Shown piece by piece: positions 56,629 to 64,000 of a stretch of DNA of 64,000 nucleotides. Each line of letters starts with the position of its first letter. Position 1 is the stretch's first letter. This DNA is from Streptomyces sp. Ag109_O5-1 (GTDB lineage Bacteria > Actinomycetota > Actinomycetes > Streptomycetales > Streptomycetaceae). A model generated the notes under the pieces. That model searched no databases and was not told where the DNA came from. It was given only the letters and a program-made list of their open reading frames with translations. The position numbers and the translations under genes are program-made. The stretch is from contig NZ_RKQF01000001.1 of assembly GCF_003814875.1 (NCBI RefSeq), forward strand, positions 9,300,001 to 9,364,000. The letters are read 5' to 3'.

Positions 56629-57543
56629 ATGCCGACCACCCGTCGTACCGATGCGGTGCTCCTGGTCGTCGCCGTGGTCTGGGGCTCCAGCTATCTGACG
56701 GCGAAGACGGCCACGGACACCCTGCCCGTCCTGATGGTCCTCTTCCTGCGCTACGCCGTCGCTGCCGTCGTCTGCGTCGCCGCGCTGCGCCGGTCCGGTG
56801 CGCCCACCCGGGACGAGAAGGCCTACGGCTGTCTGCTCGGCCTCACCCAGGCCGCCGTCCTCGTCCTGGAGACATACGGTGTCGCCCGCACCAGCGCCGG
56901 GAACGCGGGCCTCATCATCAGCCTCACCCTCGTCCTCACCCCGGTCATGGACCGCGTGGGGCGCCGGGACGGACTGCCGGGGCGTTTCTTCCTCGCCGCC
57001 GGGGTGTGCCTGGCGGGTGTCGCCCTGCTCGTGTCCGGCAACGGGCTGCGCGCTCCCGGAACCGGTGATCTGCTGATGCTCGCGGCGGCGGTGGTGCGGG
57101 CCGGCCATGTGGTGCTGGTCGGCCGGGTGACCGCGGGCCGGGCCCTGCGCCCCTTCCCGCTGACGGCCGTACAGACCGTCGTGGGGACGGTCCTCTTTCT
57201 CGTGCCCGTGGTGCCCGGGCTGCCCGTGCTCGCCCGGACCGGCGCCGCCACCTGGGCCCAGCTCCTCTACCTGGCCCTCTGCTGCGGCCTGTTCGCCTTC
57301 CTCGCCCAGACCTGGGCCGTCCAGCGCACCTCCGCGACCCGGGCCAGCCTGCTGCTGGGCACCGAACCGGTGTGGGCCCTGCTGGTCGGCGTCGGTCTCG
57401 GCGGTGAACGGCTCACCGCGCTCGCCGTGTCCGGCGCCACGCTGATCGTCGCGGGGACATACTGGGGCCAAGCTGTTGAACGCGCCCATCGGGCCGCACC
57501 GCCGCACATGGCATCCGAAGGGGTCCCGCAAGGCGCCCGATAG
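56629..57543 (+). CDS. EamA/DMT-superfamily exporter
   Basis: A 304-residue DMT protein with ten helices in two EamA repeats: AVLLVVAVVWGSSYLTAKTA, VARTSAGNAGLIISLTLVLT, and in the second half RALRPFPLTAVQTVVGTVLF, TWAVQRTSATRASLLLGTEP. The helix-1 WGSSY and helix-4 glutamate/asparagine region match the RhaT/EamA group. ATG 56629 is the start; GTG 56620 three codons upstream is possible. It diverges from a LysR gene and is likely its target. Substrate unknown (metabolite or drug export). It is not near the other EamA gene (47393). Confidence 0.9.
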   Translation: MPTTRRTDAVLLVVAVVWGSSYLTAKTATDTLPVLMVLFLRYAVAAVVCVAALRRSGAPTRDEKAYGCLLGLTQAAVLVLETYGVARTSAGNAGLIISLTLVLTPVMDRVGRRDGLPGRFFLAAGVCLAGVALLVSGNGLRAPGTGDLLMLAAAVVRAGHVVLVGRVTAGRALRPFPLTAVQTVVGTVLFLVPVVPGLPVLARTGAATWAQLLYLALCCGLFAFLAQTWAVQRTSATRASLLLGTEPVWALLVGVGLGGERLTALAVSGATLIVAGTYWGQAVERAHRAAPPHMASEGVPQGAR

Positions 57544-57758
57544 GCCTCCCAAAAGCGCGTTCACCTGCGGCTCATTTCCCGGAAAACTTCTGTTTCCTTT
57601 GGCGTCATGAATTCCTCATAATGCGTACGTGTATTCGGAATTCGGGCTATCACTTCACAGCCGAAGCACAACCAAGTCGGTCCCCTACCCGTCTATGTCG
57701 GCGAAACACCGTCCTGCGGGGAGTAATGCCCGCGTTTTTTATCTAGGGGCCGCACAGA
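57544..57758. other. Intergenic, AT-richer than its surroundings
   Basis: No gene seen. The 215 bases have a much lower GC content than the rest of the window, with runs such as GTTTCCTTTGG, ATGAATTCCTCATAATGCG and GCGTTTTTTATC. Candidate promoter element CATAAT at 57617-57622. This is the leader and promoter of the YfhO-GT2-GtrA cassette; its composition may reflect acquisition from elsewhere. Confidence 0.5.
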
Positions 57759-60383
57759 ATGAATCGCACCACCCTGACCGGGCACGAACAGGGGGTGGAA
57801 CCGGCAGGGAGCGAAAAGCAGGAGACCGGGCCCGTGAGACGGCGCAGCGGCGATCCACGCCGGGCCGCCGCCCTGCTCGCGGCACTCCTGACCGCCGTCG
57901 CCTTCTGCGCCGGCGACGTCATCGCCGGCAGCTATCCCTTCGGCTCCCGCACCCGCAGCGTCAACGACCTCGGGAACCAGTACGTCCCCTTCCACGCCCA
58001 TCTGTGGGACCTGCTGCACGGGCGCGCCGACGGCGGCCTCTTCATCAACTGGCAGTCCGGCTACGGCTCCAGCTTCCTGCCCGACATCGGCACCTACCTC
58101 AGCAGCCCGTTCGCCCTGCTGGTGGGGGTGTTCCCGCGGGACGAGATCGACCTCGCGGTCTACACGATCACCGTGCTGAAGACGGCGACCGCCGGTGCCG
58201 CCATGGCCTGGCTGCTGCTCAGTCTGCACCGCGGCCGCTGGTGGGCGGCCGGCGTCCTGGGCGCCTCCTACGCGCTGTGCGGCTGGAGCCTCGCCCTCGC
58301 CTCCTTCAACCCGATGTGGCTGGACGGGCTGATCGCGCTGCCGCTGCTCTGCCTGGTCGGGGAGTGGGTGATGGCCGGCCGCCGCCCGCTGCTCGCCGTG
58401 CTGGTCGTGGCGCTCGCCTGGATCGCCAACTTCTACACCGCCTACATGGCCACCCTCGCCGCGGCCCTGGTGCTGCTGCTCCGGCTGGTGCTCGCCGAGC
58501 TGCCGTGGCGGCGCGCCCTGGGCATCGTGGGCCGGGCCGCCGGGACCGTCCTGCTCGGCATCGGCCTGGCCGCGCCGCTGGTGATCGTCGTGTACTCCGG
58601 CACCAAGCACGCCTATCCCGGACGGGACAACCAGTTCGCCCCGGTCGGTGTGGAGGACCTGCTGGCCCGGCTGCTGCCGACCACCTACAGCTACGCCTCC
58701 CCGGCCCTCTACGTCGGCATCACCGCGCTGGTGCTCGCCCTCGCCCTGCCCTTCCACCGGGCGGTCCCGGTCCGGGTGCGGGCGGGCTGGACGGGGCTGG
58801 TGCTCGCCGTCGCCCTCTCGCTCCAGTGGGCGCCGAGCAGTCTGGCCTGGCACGCCTTCGCCGTCCCGAACGGCAGCTCCTACCGTCAGGCCTTCGTCCT
58901 GTGCGCCCTGCTGGTCATCGCGGCCTGGCACGCCCTCGCCTACGGTCTGCCCGACTGGCGCGCGCTGGGGGCGGCGGCCGTCCTGCTCGCCCTGATCGCC
59001 GGCGTCGCGAGCCGCAGCATCCTGACCCAGCAGCACAACCACCACACCTGGCCGGTCGTGCTGCTCGCCGTGGCCGGCGCGCTGGGCGGGCTCGCGCTGC
59101 TCGGTCTCGGGAACAACGGCCGTCCCGCGCTCGCCGGACTCGCCGTGGTCCTGCTGATCGGCGCCCAGATCGGCGAGGCCGCCGCCACCACCGCCGTGGC
59201 CGACCGCGTCCGCCTCAACAACATGGACGACTACGCGCCCTGGGGCGACCGCCAGCAGCGCCAGGCGGACGTCGTCGCCGAGAACGACGCCTGGCCCGCG
59301 TACCGCACCGAACCGGGCCGCGACCAGACGGTCGCCAACGACCCGATGATGGTCGGCGGTCAGGGCTCCCAGTACTACAGCAGCCTCACCGCCGACGTCC
59401 TCAGCCGCACCATGACCGCCCTCGGCGACGGCTGGACCTCGCGCGGCCGCAGTCTGCAGAGCCTCGACAACCCGGTCACCGACGCGGTCTTCGCGGTGGG
59501 CGCCCGGGTGCACAACCCGCCGGACCCGCACCAGAAATGGCTGCCCCAGGGCGGCGGTCCCTCGACCGTCACCCGCGAGGACGTCCCACCGCTGGTGACC
59601 GTACGGCCGGCCGCCGCGGACACGACTCCCGCCGCCTTCGGCCCCTCCCCTTACCGCAACCAGGAACTGCTGCTCGGCAGTCGCGTCTACACCCTGCCCG
59701 CCACCACCCTGAGCGGTCAGCAGCAGGGCGGCGCGGCGCGGGGGCTGCTGGTGCGCGGCCGGCAGACCGTCACCGCCCGCTGCCAGGCCGGGAGTTCGGT
59801 GTTCCTGTGGGCGCCGCACTACATGGGCACCGCACAGCTCGCCACCGGCGGCGACCAGAAGCTGTTCCGGTCCGACGACCTGGGCACGAAGATCGCCGCG
59901 ATGCAGCCGCTCGGCACCGTTCCGGCCTCCGGACAGGTGCGGATCGCGCTGACGCCCAACTGGCCCACCCGGATCCCGGCGCAGGGTGCGGTCGGCTGCC
60001 TCGACGACGCCAAACTGCGTGCCGCCGTACACCAGTTGAAGTCCACCGGCGCGACGAAGGTCACCGTCTCCGACGCCACGCTCCACGCCCAGCTGCCCGC
60101 CGGCAGCAAGGGGACCGCCGTCGTGGCCGCCCCCCGCATCGCCGGCTGGCGCTGCTCCGCCGGTGGCGCCGAGGTCGCGGCCGGCGAGTTCTACGGCCTG
60201 ATCGCCGTCCCGCTGGGCGCCTCCGCCACCAGCCTCACCTGCACGTTCCACCCGCCCGGCCTGCGCCTGGGCGGAGCCGTCGGCGGCGCCTCGCTGCTGA
60301 CCCTGATCCTGCTCGGCACCGTCCCGGCCGTACGCCGCAGAGTCACCGCCCGCTCCGGCGCGCGCACGACCGCCGCTCACTGA
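57759..60383 (+). CDS. YfhO-family multi-spanning membrane protein
   Basis: An 874-residue protein with about a dozen helices in the first 500 residues, an extracytoplasmic domain of about 300 residues (NNMDDYAPWGDRQQRQADVV, then YYSSLTADVLSRTMTALGDG and a Cys pair in the C-terminal lobe), and a last helix (LGGAVGGASLLTLILLGTVP). This matches the YfhO family of GT-C type glycosyltransferases that decorate lipoteichoic acid or other wall polymers with sugars. Catalytic-type residues are in NDLGNQYVPFHAHLWDLLHG (first loop). It precedes a polyprenyl-phosphate glycosyltransferase gene by 22 bases, which would supply its lipid-linked sugar. Confidence 0.88.
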   Translation: MNRTTLTGHEQGVEPAGSEKQETGPVRRRSGDPRRAAALLAALLTAVAFCAGDVIAGSYPFGSRTRSVNDLGNQYVPFHAHLWDLLHGRADGGLFINWQSGYGSSFLPDIGTYLSSPFALLVGVFPRDEIDLAVYTITVLKTATAGAAMAWLLLSLHRGRWWAAGVLGASYALCGWSLALASFNPMWLDGLIALPLLCLVGEWVMAGRRPLLAVLVVALAWIANFYTAYMATLAAALVLLLRLVLAELPWRRALGIVGRAAGTVLLGIGLAAPLVIVVYSGTKHAYPGRDNQFAPVGVEDLLARLLPTTYSYASPALYVGITALVLALALPFHRAVPVRVRAGWTGLVLAVALSLQWAPSSLAWHAFAVPNGSSYRQAFVLCALLVIAAWHALAYGLPDWRALGAAAVLLALIAGVASRSILTQQHNHHTWPVVLLAVAGALGGLALLGLGNNGRPALAGLAVVLLIGAQIGEAAATTAVADRVRLNNMDDYAPWGDRQQRQADVVAENDAWPAYRTEPGRDQTVANDPMMVGGQGSQYYSSLTADVLSRTMTALGDGWTSRGRSLQSLDNPVTDAVFAVGARVHNPPDPHQKWLPQGGGPSTVTREDVPPLVTVRPAAADTTPAAFGPSPYRNQELLLGSRVYTLPATTLSGQQQGGAARGLLVRGRQTVTARCQAGSSVFLWAPHYMGTAQLATGGDQKLFRSDDLGTKIAAMQPLGTVPASGQVRIALTPNWPTRIPAQGAVGCLDDAKLRAAVHQLKSTGATKVTVSDATLHAQLPAGSKGTAVVAAPRIAGWRCSAGGAEVAAGEFYGLIAVPLGASATSLTCTFHPPGLRLGGAVGGASLLTLILLGTVPAVRRRVTARSGARTTAAH

Positions 60384-60405
60384 CCTGTCCCCAGGGGAGA
60401 AACCC

Positions 60406-61380
60406 ATGCTGATATCGATCGTCGCGCCCTGTTACAACGAGGAAGACGTCATCGAACGCTTCCACGAGGCGGTCCAGAAGATCGCCGACGAACTCCTGCC
60501 GCTCGGCCACGACATGGAGTTCGTGTACGTCGACGACGGCAGCCGCGACAAGACGCTGCACCTGCTCAGCCAGCTCGCCGACCGCGACTCGCGGGTCCGG
60601 TACGTCTCCTTCAGCCGCAACTTCGGCAAGGAGTCGGCCCTGCTCGCGGGCCTGAAGCACGCCGCCGGCGACGCCGTGATCGTCATGGACGCCGACCTCC
60701 AGCACCCGCCGGAGCTCATCAAGCGCATGGTCGAACTGCGCGGCGAGGGCTACGACCAGGTCATCGCCAAGCGCACCCGGCAGGGCGACCGCTTCACCCG
60801 CACCCTCACCGCCCGCCTCTACTACCGGCTCATCAACCGGATGGTCGACGTCGAACTCGTCGACGGCGTGGGCGACTTCCGGCTGATGTCGCGCCGGGTC
60901 GTGGACGCGATAGTGAACCTCACCGAGTACAACCGCTTCTCCAAGGGCCTGTTCGCCTGGGTCGGCTTCCCCAGCACCACCTTCGAGTACGAGAACGCGG
61001 TGCGCGAACACGGAACCAGCTCCTGGTCGTTCCGCAGCCTGCTCAACTACGGCCTCGACGGGCTGCTCTCCTTCAACAACCGCCCGCTGCGCGCCGCGCT
61101 CTACCTCGGCATGACCCTGCTGGCCCTCGCCGGCGCGTACACGGCGTGGATCGTGGGCGCCACGATGATCAACGGCGTCCAGACACCCGGCTATGTCACC
61201 ATCATTACAGCCGTCACCGCCCTGGCCGGCGTACAGATGATCATGCTCGGGGTCATCGGCGAGTACACCGGCCGGATCTACTACGAGGTCAAGGGGCGCC
61301 CGCACTTCCTGGTGAAGGCGACGAACGTGGACCGAACGGAAGACCGCACCCGCGGCACGACGAAGGACCTCATCCCCTGA
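60406..61380 (+). CDS. Polyprenyl-phosphate glycosyltransferase (GtrB/DPM1 type GT2)
   Basis: A 324-residue GT2 enzyme that transfers a sugar from a nucleotide sugar to polyprenyl phosphate at the cytoplasmic face. The nucleotide-binding motif is VYVDDGSRDKT and the DxD region VIVMDADLQHPPELI; ARLYYRLINRMVDVEL and GDFRLMSRRVVDAI are typical of GtrB. Two C-terminal transmembrane helices (RAALYLGMTLLALAGAYTAW and IITAVTALAGVQMIMLGVIG) anchor it. ATG 60406 follows GGGGAGAAACCC. It lies between the YfhO gene and a GtrA flippase gene (one-base overlap), making a complete sugar-lipid export and transfer cassette. Confidence 0.94.
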   Translation: MLISIVAPCYNEEDVIERFHEAVQKIADELLPLGHDMEFVYVDDGSRDKTLHLLSQLADRDSRVRYVSFSRNFGKESALLAGLKHAAGDAVIVMDADLQHPPELIKRMVELRGEGYDQVIAKRTRQGDRFTRTLTARLYYRLINRMVDVELVDGVGDFRLMSRRVVDAIVNLTEYNRFSKGLFAWVGFPSTTFEYENAVREHGTSSWSFRSLLNYGLDGLLSFNNRPLRAALYLGMTLLALAGAYTAWIVGATMINGVQTPGYVTIITAVTALAGVQMIMLGVIGEYTGRIYYEVKGRPHFLVKATNVDRTEDRTRGTTKDLIP

Positions 61381-61799
61381 TGCCGAACGCCACCCTGTCG
61401 ACCACGACCGTACCCGCCCGCCCGATATCCAGGCAGATCATCACCTTCGCGCTGGTGGGCGTCGTCAACACGGCGACGTACTACGGCCTTTACCTTCTCC
61501 TTCTCAGGTATTTGCCGTACCTCGCCGCACACGTCATCGCTTTTACGCTGAGCATGATCGGTTCATTTTTCCTCAACGCGAAGTTCACCTACCGGATACG
61601 TCCCACCTGGCGGAAATTCCTGCTGTTCCCCCTGACCAACGCGACGAATTTCGTGATCACGACGGTGGGTGTGTACGTGATCGTCGACATGCTCCATGTG
61701 GGCAGCAAGTTCGCTCCGCTGATGGCTTCGGCGGCGGCGATTCCGGTGACGTTCGTGGTGTCGCGGTGGGTGATGCTGCCGAAGGTGGAGGCTGCATAG
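61380..61799 (+). CDS. GtrA-family membrane protein (putative flippase)
   Basis: A 139-residue GtrA-like protein with four transmembrane helices: IITFALVGVVNTATYYGLYL, YLAAHVIAFTLSMIGSFFLN, FPLTNATNFVITTVGVYVIV and a C-terminal helix. The LVGVVNTATYY, NAKFTYR motifs are family markers. GtrA proteins are thought to flip the undecaprenyl-phosphate sugar made by GtrB. ATG overlaps the GT2 stop by one base (TGATG). Codon use from about 61480 to 61620 has more A- and T-ending codons (TTT, TTA-like, CTT) than neighbours, a hint of foreign origin. The stop is 65 bases before argC. Confidence 0.92.
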   Translation: MPNATLSTTTVPARPISRQIITFALVGVVNTATYYGLYLLLLRYLPYLAAHVIAFTLSMIGSFFLNAKFTYRIRPTWRKFLLFPLTNATNFVITTVGVYVIVDMLHVGSKFAPLMASAAAIPVTFVVSRWVMLPKVEAA

Positions 61800-61811
61800 T
61801 GATGCCAGGCG

Positions 61812-61840
61812 TTGCATAAACGTGCAGCGAGCCGTATAGT
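61812..61840 (+). promoter_or_regulatory. argC promoter overlapped by an ARG box
   Basis: TTGCAT (61812-61817), 17 bases, TATAGT (61835-61840) forms a good housekeeping promoter. TTGCATAAACGTGCA at 61812-61826, with TGCA..TGCA arms, looks like an ArgR operator half-pair and covers the -35 box, which would allow repression by arginine-loaded ArgR. Confidence 0.6.
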
Positions 61841-61864
61841 CATGCCATCTGGAGGAGGATGGAC

Positions 61865-62893
61865 ATGGCGGTACGTGCGGCGGTGGCCGGAGCGAGCGGG
61901 TACGCGGGCGGAGAGGTCCTGCGGCTGCTCCTCGCGCACCCCGAGGTCGAGATCGGCACCCTGACCGGCAACTCCAACGCCGGTCAGCGGCTGGGCGCGC
62001 TCCAGCCGCACCTGCTGCCGCTGGCCGACCGAGTGCTGGAGGAGACCACCGCCGAGGCCCTCGCCGGGCACGACGTCGTCTTCCTCGCGCTCCCGCACGG
62101 GCAGTCCGCCGCCGTCGCCGAGCAGCTCGGCCCGGATGTCCTCGTCATCGACATGGGCGCCGACTTCCGTCTGAAGGACCCGGCCGACTGGGAGCGCTTC
62201 TACGGCTCCCCGCACGCCGGCACCTGGCCCTACGGCCTTCCCGAACTGCCGGGTGCCCGCGCCGCGCTGGAGGGGTCCAAGCGCATCGCGGTACCCGGTT
62301 GCTACCCCACCGCCGTCTCCCTCGCCCTGTACCCGGCCTACGCCGCCCAGATCGCCGGGGCCGAGGCGGTGATCGTCGCCGCGTCCGGCACCTCCGGCGC
62401 GGGCAAGGCACCCAAGGCGCACCTGCTGGGCAGCGAGGTCATGGGCTCCATGACGCCGTACGGCGTCGGCGGCGGCCACCGGCACACCCCCGAGATGATC
62501 CAGAACCTGAGCGCGGTGGCGGGGGAGCGGGTCGCCGTCTCCTTCACGCCCACGCTCGCGCCGATGCCCCGGGGCATCCTCGCCACCTGCAGCGTCGCGG
62601 CGAAGGACGGAGTGACCGCCGAGGCCGTCCGCGCCGCCTACGAGAAGGCCTACGCCGACGAGCCCTTCGTCCATCTGCTCCCCGAGGGCCGGTGGCCCGC
62701 GACGGCGTCCGTCTACGGTTCCAACGCCGTTCAGGTGCAGGTCGCATACGACGAGGCCGTCGGCCGCATCATCGCGATCAGCGCCATCGACAACCTGACC
62801 AAGGGCACCGCCGGCGGTGCCGTCCAGAGCATGAACCTCGCCCTGGGTCTCGCCGAGACCACCGGGCTGACCACGATCGGAGTTGCGCCGTGA
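61865..62893 (+). CDS. argC: N-acetyl-gamma-glutamyl-phosphate reductase
   Basis: A 342-residue ArgC, third step of arginine synthesis: NADPH-dependent reduction of N-acetylglutamyl phosphate to the semialdehyde. The NADP motif GASGYAGGEVLRLL is at residues 9-22, the catalytic Cys146 is in AVPGCYPTAV, and GGGHRHTPEM carries the catalytic histidine. ATG 61865 has GGAGGAGG six bases upstream; an ATG two codons earlier is less well placed. argJ follows with a GTGA overlap. The promoter is overlapped by an ARG box. The cassette upstream is unrelated, so argC heads its operon. Confidence 0.97.
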   Translation: MAVRAAVAGASGYAGGEVLRLLLAHPEVEIGTLTGNSNAGQRLGALQPHLLPLADRVLEETTAEALAGHDVVFLALPHGQSAAVAEQLGPDVLVIDMGADFRLKDPADWERFYGSPHAGTWPYGLPELPGARAALEGSKRIAVPGCYPTAVSLALYPAYAAQIAGAEAVIVAASGTSGAGKAPKAHLLGSEVMGSMTPYGVGGGHRHTPEMIQNLSAVAGERVAVSFTPTLAPMPRGILATCSVAAKDGVTAEAVRAAYEKAYADEPFVHLLPEGRWPATASVYGSNAVQVQVAYDEAVGRIIAISAIDNLTKGTAGGAVQSMNLALGLAETTGLTTIGVAP

Positions 62894-64000
62894 GCGTGAC
62901 GGCAGCGAAGGGATTCACGGCGGCGGGCATCGCCGCCGGGATCAAGGAGAACGGCAACCCGGACCTGGCCCTCGTGGTCAACAACGGACCCCGCCGTGCC
63001 GCCGCGGGCGTCTTCACCTCCAACCGCGTGAAGGCCGCGCCGGTCCTGTGGTCCGAGCAGGTGCTCAAGAGCGGCCAGGTCTCGGCCGTCGTCCTCAACT
63101 CCGGCGGCGCCAACGCCTGTACCGGCCCCAAGGGCTTCCAGGACACCCACGCGACCGCCGAGAAGGTCGCCGAGGTGCTCGGGCGCGGCGCCATCGAGGT
63201 GGCCGTCTGCTCGACCGGCCTGATCGGTGTGCTCCTCCCGATGGACAAGCTGCTGCCCGGCGTCGAGACCGCCGCCGCCCAGCTCTCCGAGCACGGCGGC
63301 GAGAAGGCCGCCATCGCCATCAAGACCACCGACACCGTGCACAAGACGTCCGTCGTGACGAAGGACGGCTGGACGGTCGGCGGTATGGCGAAGGGCGCGG
63401 GCATGCTCGCCCCGGGCCTCGCCACCATGCTGGTCGTCCTCACCACGGACGCGGTCGTCGAGAGCGAGGACCTGGACAAGGCGCTGCGGGCCGCGACCCG
63501 CACCACCTTCGACCGCGTCGACTCCGACGGCTGCATGTCCACCAACGACACCGTGCTGCTGCTCGCCTCGGGAGCCGCTGACGTCACCCCGGAGTACGCG
63601 GAGTTCGCCGAGGCCGTCCGCGCTGTCTGCGACGACCTCGGCCAGCAGCTGATCCGGGACGCCGAGGGCGCCAGCAAGGACATCAGGATCGAGGTCGTGA
63701 ACGCGGCCAGCGAGGACGACGCCGTCGAGGTGGGCCGCTCCATCGCCCGCAACAACCTCCTCAAGTGCGCCATCCACGGCGAGGACCCCAACTGGGGCCG
63801 CGTGCTCTCCGCGATCGGCACCACCCAGGCCGCCTTCGAGCCGGACCGGCTGAACGTCGCCATCAACGGCGTCTGGGTGTGCAAGAACGGCGGGGTCGGC
63901 GAGGACCGCGAGAAGGTCGACATGCGCTACCGCGAGGTGCACATCGTCGCCGACCTCGCCGCCGGCAGCGAGACCGCCACCATCTGGACCAACGACCTCA
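62890..64000 (+). CDS. argJ: Bifunctional ornithine acetyltransferase/N-acetylglutamate synthase, 3' end outside window
   Basis: 370 codons of ArgJ are inside the window; the stop is beyond it. ArgJ transfers acetyl from N-acetylornithine to glutamate, and the bifunctional form can use acetyl-CoA. The autocleavage and nucleophile site is KGAGMLAPGLATM with Thr179, giving the alpha and beta chains; VLNSGGANACTGPKGFQDTH and FDRVDSDGCMSTNDTVLLLAS are other family segments. GTG 62890 overlaps the argC stop as GTGA. The last visible residues IWTNDL show the protein nearly complete (usual length about 385-390). It is followed presumably by argB and argD. Confidence 0.97.
   Translation, partial: MSVTAAKGFTAAGIAAGIKENGNPDLALVVNNGPRRAAAGVFTSNRVKAAPVLWSEQVLKSGQVSAVVLNSGGANACTGPKGFQDTHATAEKVAEVLGRGAIEVAVCSTGLIGVLLPMDKLLPGVETAAAQLSEHGGEKAAIAIKTTDTVHKTSVVTKDGWTVGGMAKGAGMLAPGLATMLVVLTTDAVVESEDLDKALRAATRTTFDRVDSDGCMSTNDTVLLLASGAADVTPEYAEFAEAVRAVCDDLGQQLIRDAEGASKDIRIEVVNAASEDDAVEVGRSIARNNLLKCAIHGEDPNWGRVLSAIGTTQAAFEPDRLNVAINGVWVCKNGGVGEDREKVDMRYREVHIVADLAAGSETATIWTNDL

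Noticed and set aside
57693..60407. A 904-codon frame antisense to the YfhO gene
   Set aside because: Mirror of a real gene with strong membrane-protein pattern; the antisense product has no recognisable domains.
1..64000. CRISPR array, tRNA, rRNA, insertion sequence or prophage
   Set aside because: No regularly spaced direct repeats, no cloverleaf-like sequence recognised, no transposase or phage structural proteins among the real genes.
1..64000. Secondary-metabolite biosynthetic cluster
   Set aside because: The P450, ABC exporter and LysR/PadR genes lie in separate contexts; no PKS, NRPS, terpene cyclase or RiPP genes are present.

Overview
The window is about 72 % GC, is packed with GTG-started, four-base-overlapping genes, and carries hallmark actinobacterial families: a conservon, DUF1844, DUF1918, DUF2510, a TPR/HTH regulator of the NsdA type, a mycosin-like subtilase and a SpoIIE-type phosphatase. 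It is core chromosome of a Streptomyces. The order conservon - gamma-glutamyl ligase cluster - infC/rpmI/rplT - pheST - argCJ resembles the corresponding stretch of the S. coelicolor chromosome; that comparison is from memory, not computed. I see no prophage, no CRISPR array, no rRNA or tRNA gene and no secondary-metabolite cluster.

Layout. 1-3.5 kb: the end of a conservon (kinase tail, roadblock protein, DUF742 protein, GTPase, and a P450 whose K-helix ExxR motif is replaced). 3.5-9.9 kb: RluA pseudouridine synthase, amino-acid/polyamine-type permease with a tandem palindromic operator, a PadR regulator followed by a two-gene drug-type ABC exporter, and an iron-box siderophore-interacting reductase. 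10-15.8 kb: 5'-3' exonuclease, a poorly coding 1-kb gap, XRE-cupin regulator, TDT transporter with divergent LysR, and a small-molecule kinase. 15.7-21 kb: a gamma-glutamyl catabolic cluster (FadR-type regulator, class I amidase, glutamine-synthetase-like ligase, aldehyde dehydrogenase, SDR) that fits ethanolamine glutamylation by GlnA4. 21-29.3 kb: membrane and secreted proteins, including a proline-rich single-pass protein overlapping a mycosin-like protease gene, a penicillin-binding-type serine hydrolase, SseB-like and DUF1844 proteins.

29.3-39.1 kb holds translation genes: infC (non-AUG start, leader with a U-tract terminator), rpmI, rplT, then a scar of three broken sugar-metabolism genes, a TrmH-type rRNA methyltransferase, a sensor kinase and pheST. 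39-51.8 kb: SpoIIE-type phosphatase, TPR regulator, Nudix hydrolase, small coiled-coil membrane protein, FGGY kinase, 3-hydroxyacyl-CoA dehydrogenase, GHL10 hydrolase, DMT exporter divergent from a MocR regulator, acetyltransferase, a histidine-phosphatase pseudoenzyme and DUF6314. 51.8-57.5 kb: a frameshifted GH51 arabinofuranosidase pseudogene, carboxymuconolactone-decarboxylase-like protein, a kinase behind a CebR-like box, and LysR/EamA. 57.5-61.8 kb: a YfhO-GT2-GtrA polymer-glycosylation cassette with lower-GC patches. 61.8-64 kb: argC and the 5' part of argJ behind a promoter overlapped by an ARG box.

The most notable non-coding signals are a five-copy dispersed hairpin repeat (one copy is translated as the C-terminus of the phosphatase), several exact palindromic operators, and the infC leader attenuator. 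The most notable coding oddities are the gene graveyard at 31.2-33.2 kb, the P450 without ExxR, and the phosphatase fold that has lost both catalytic histidines.
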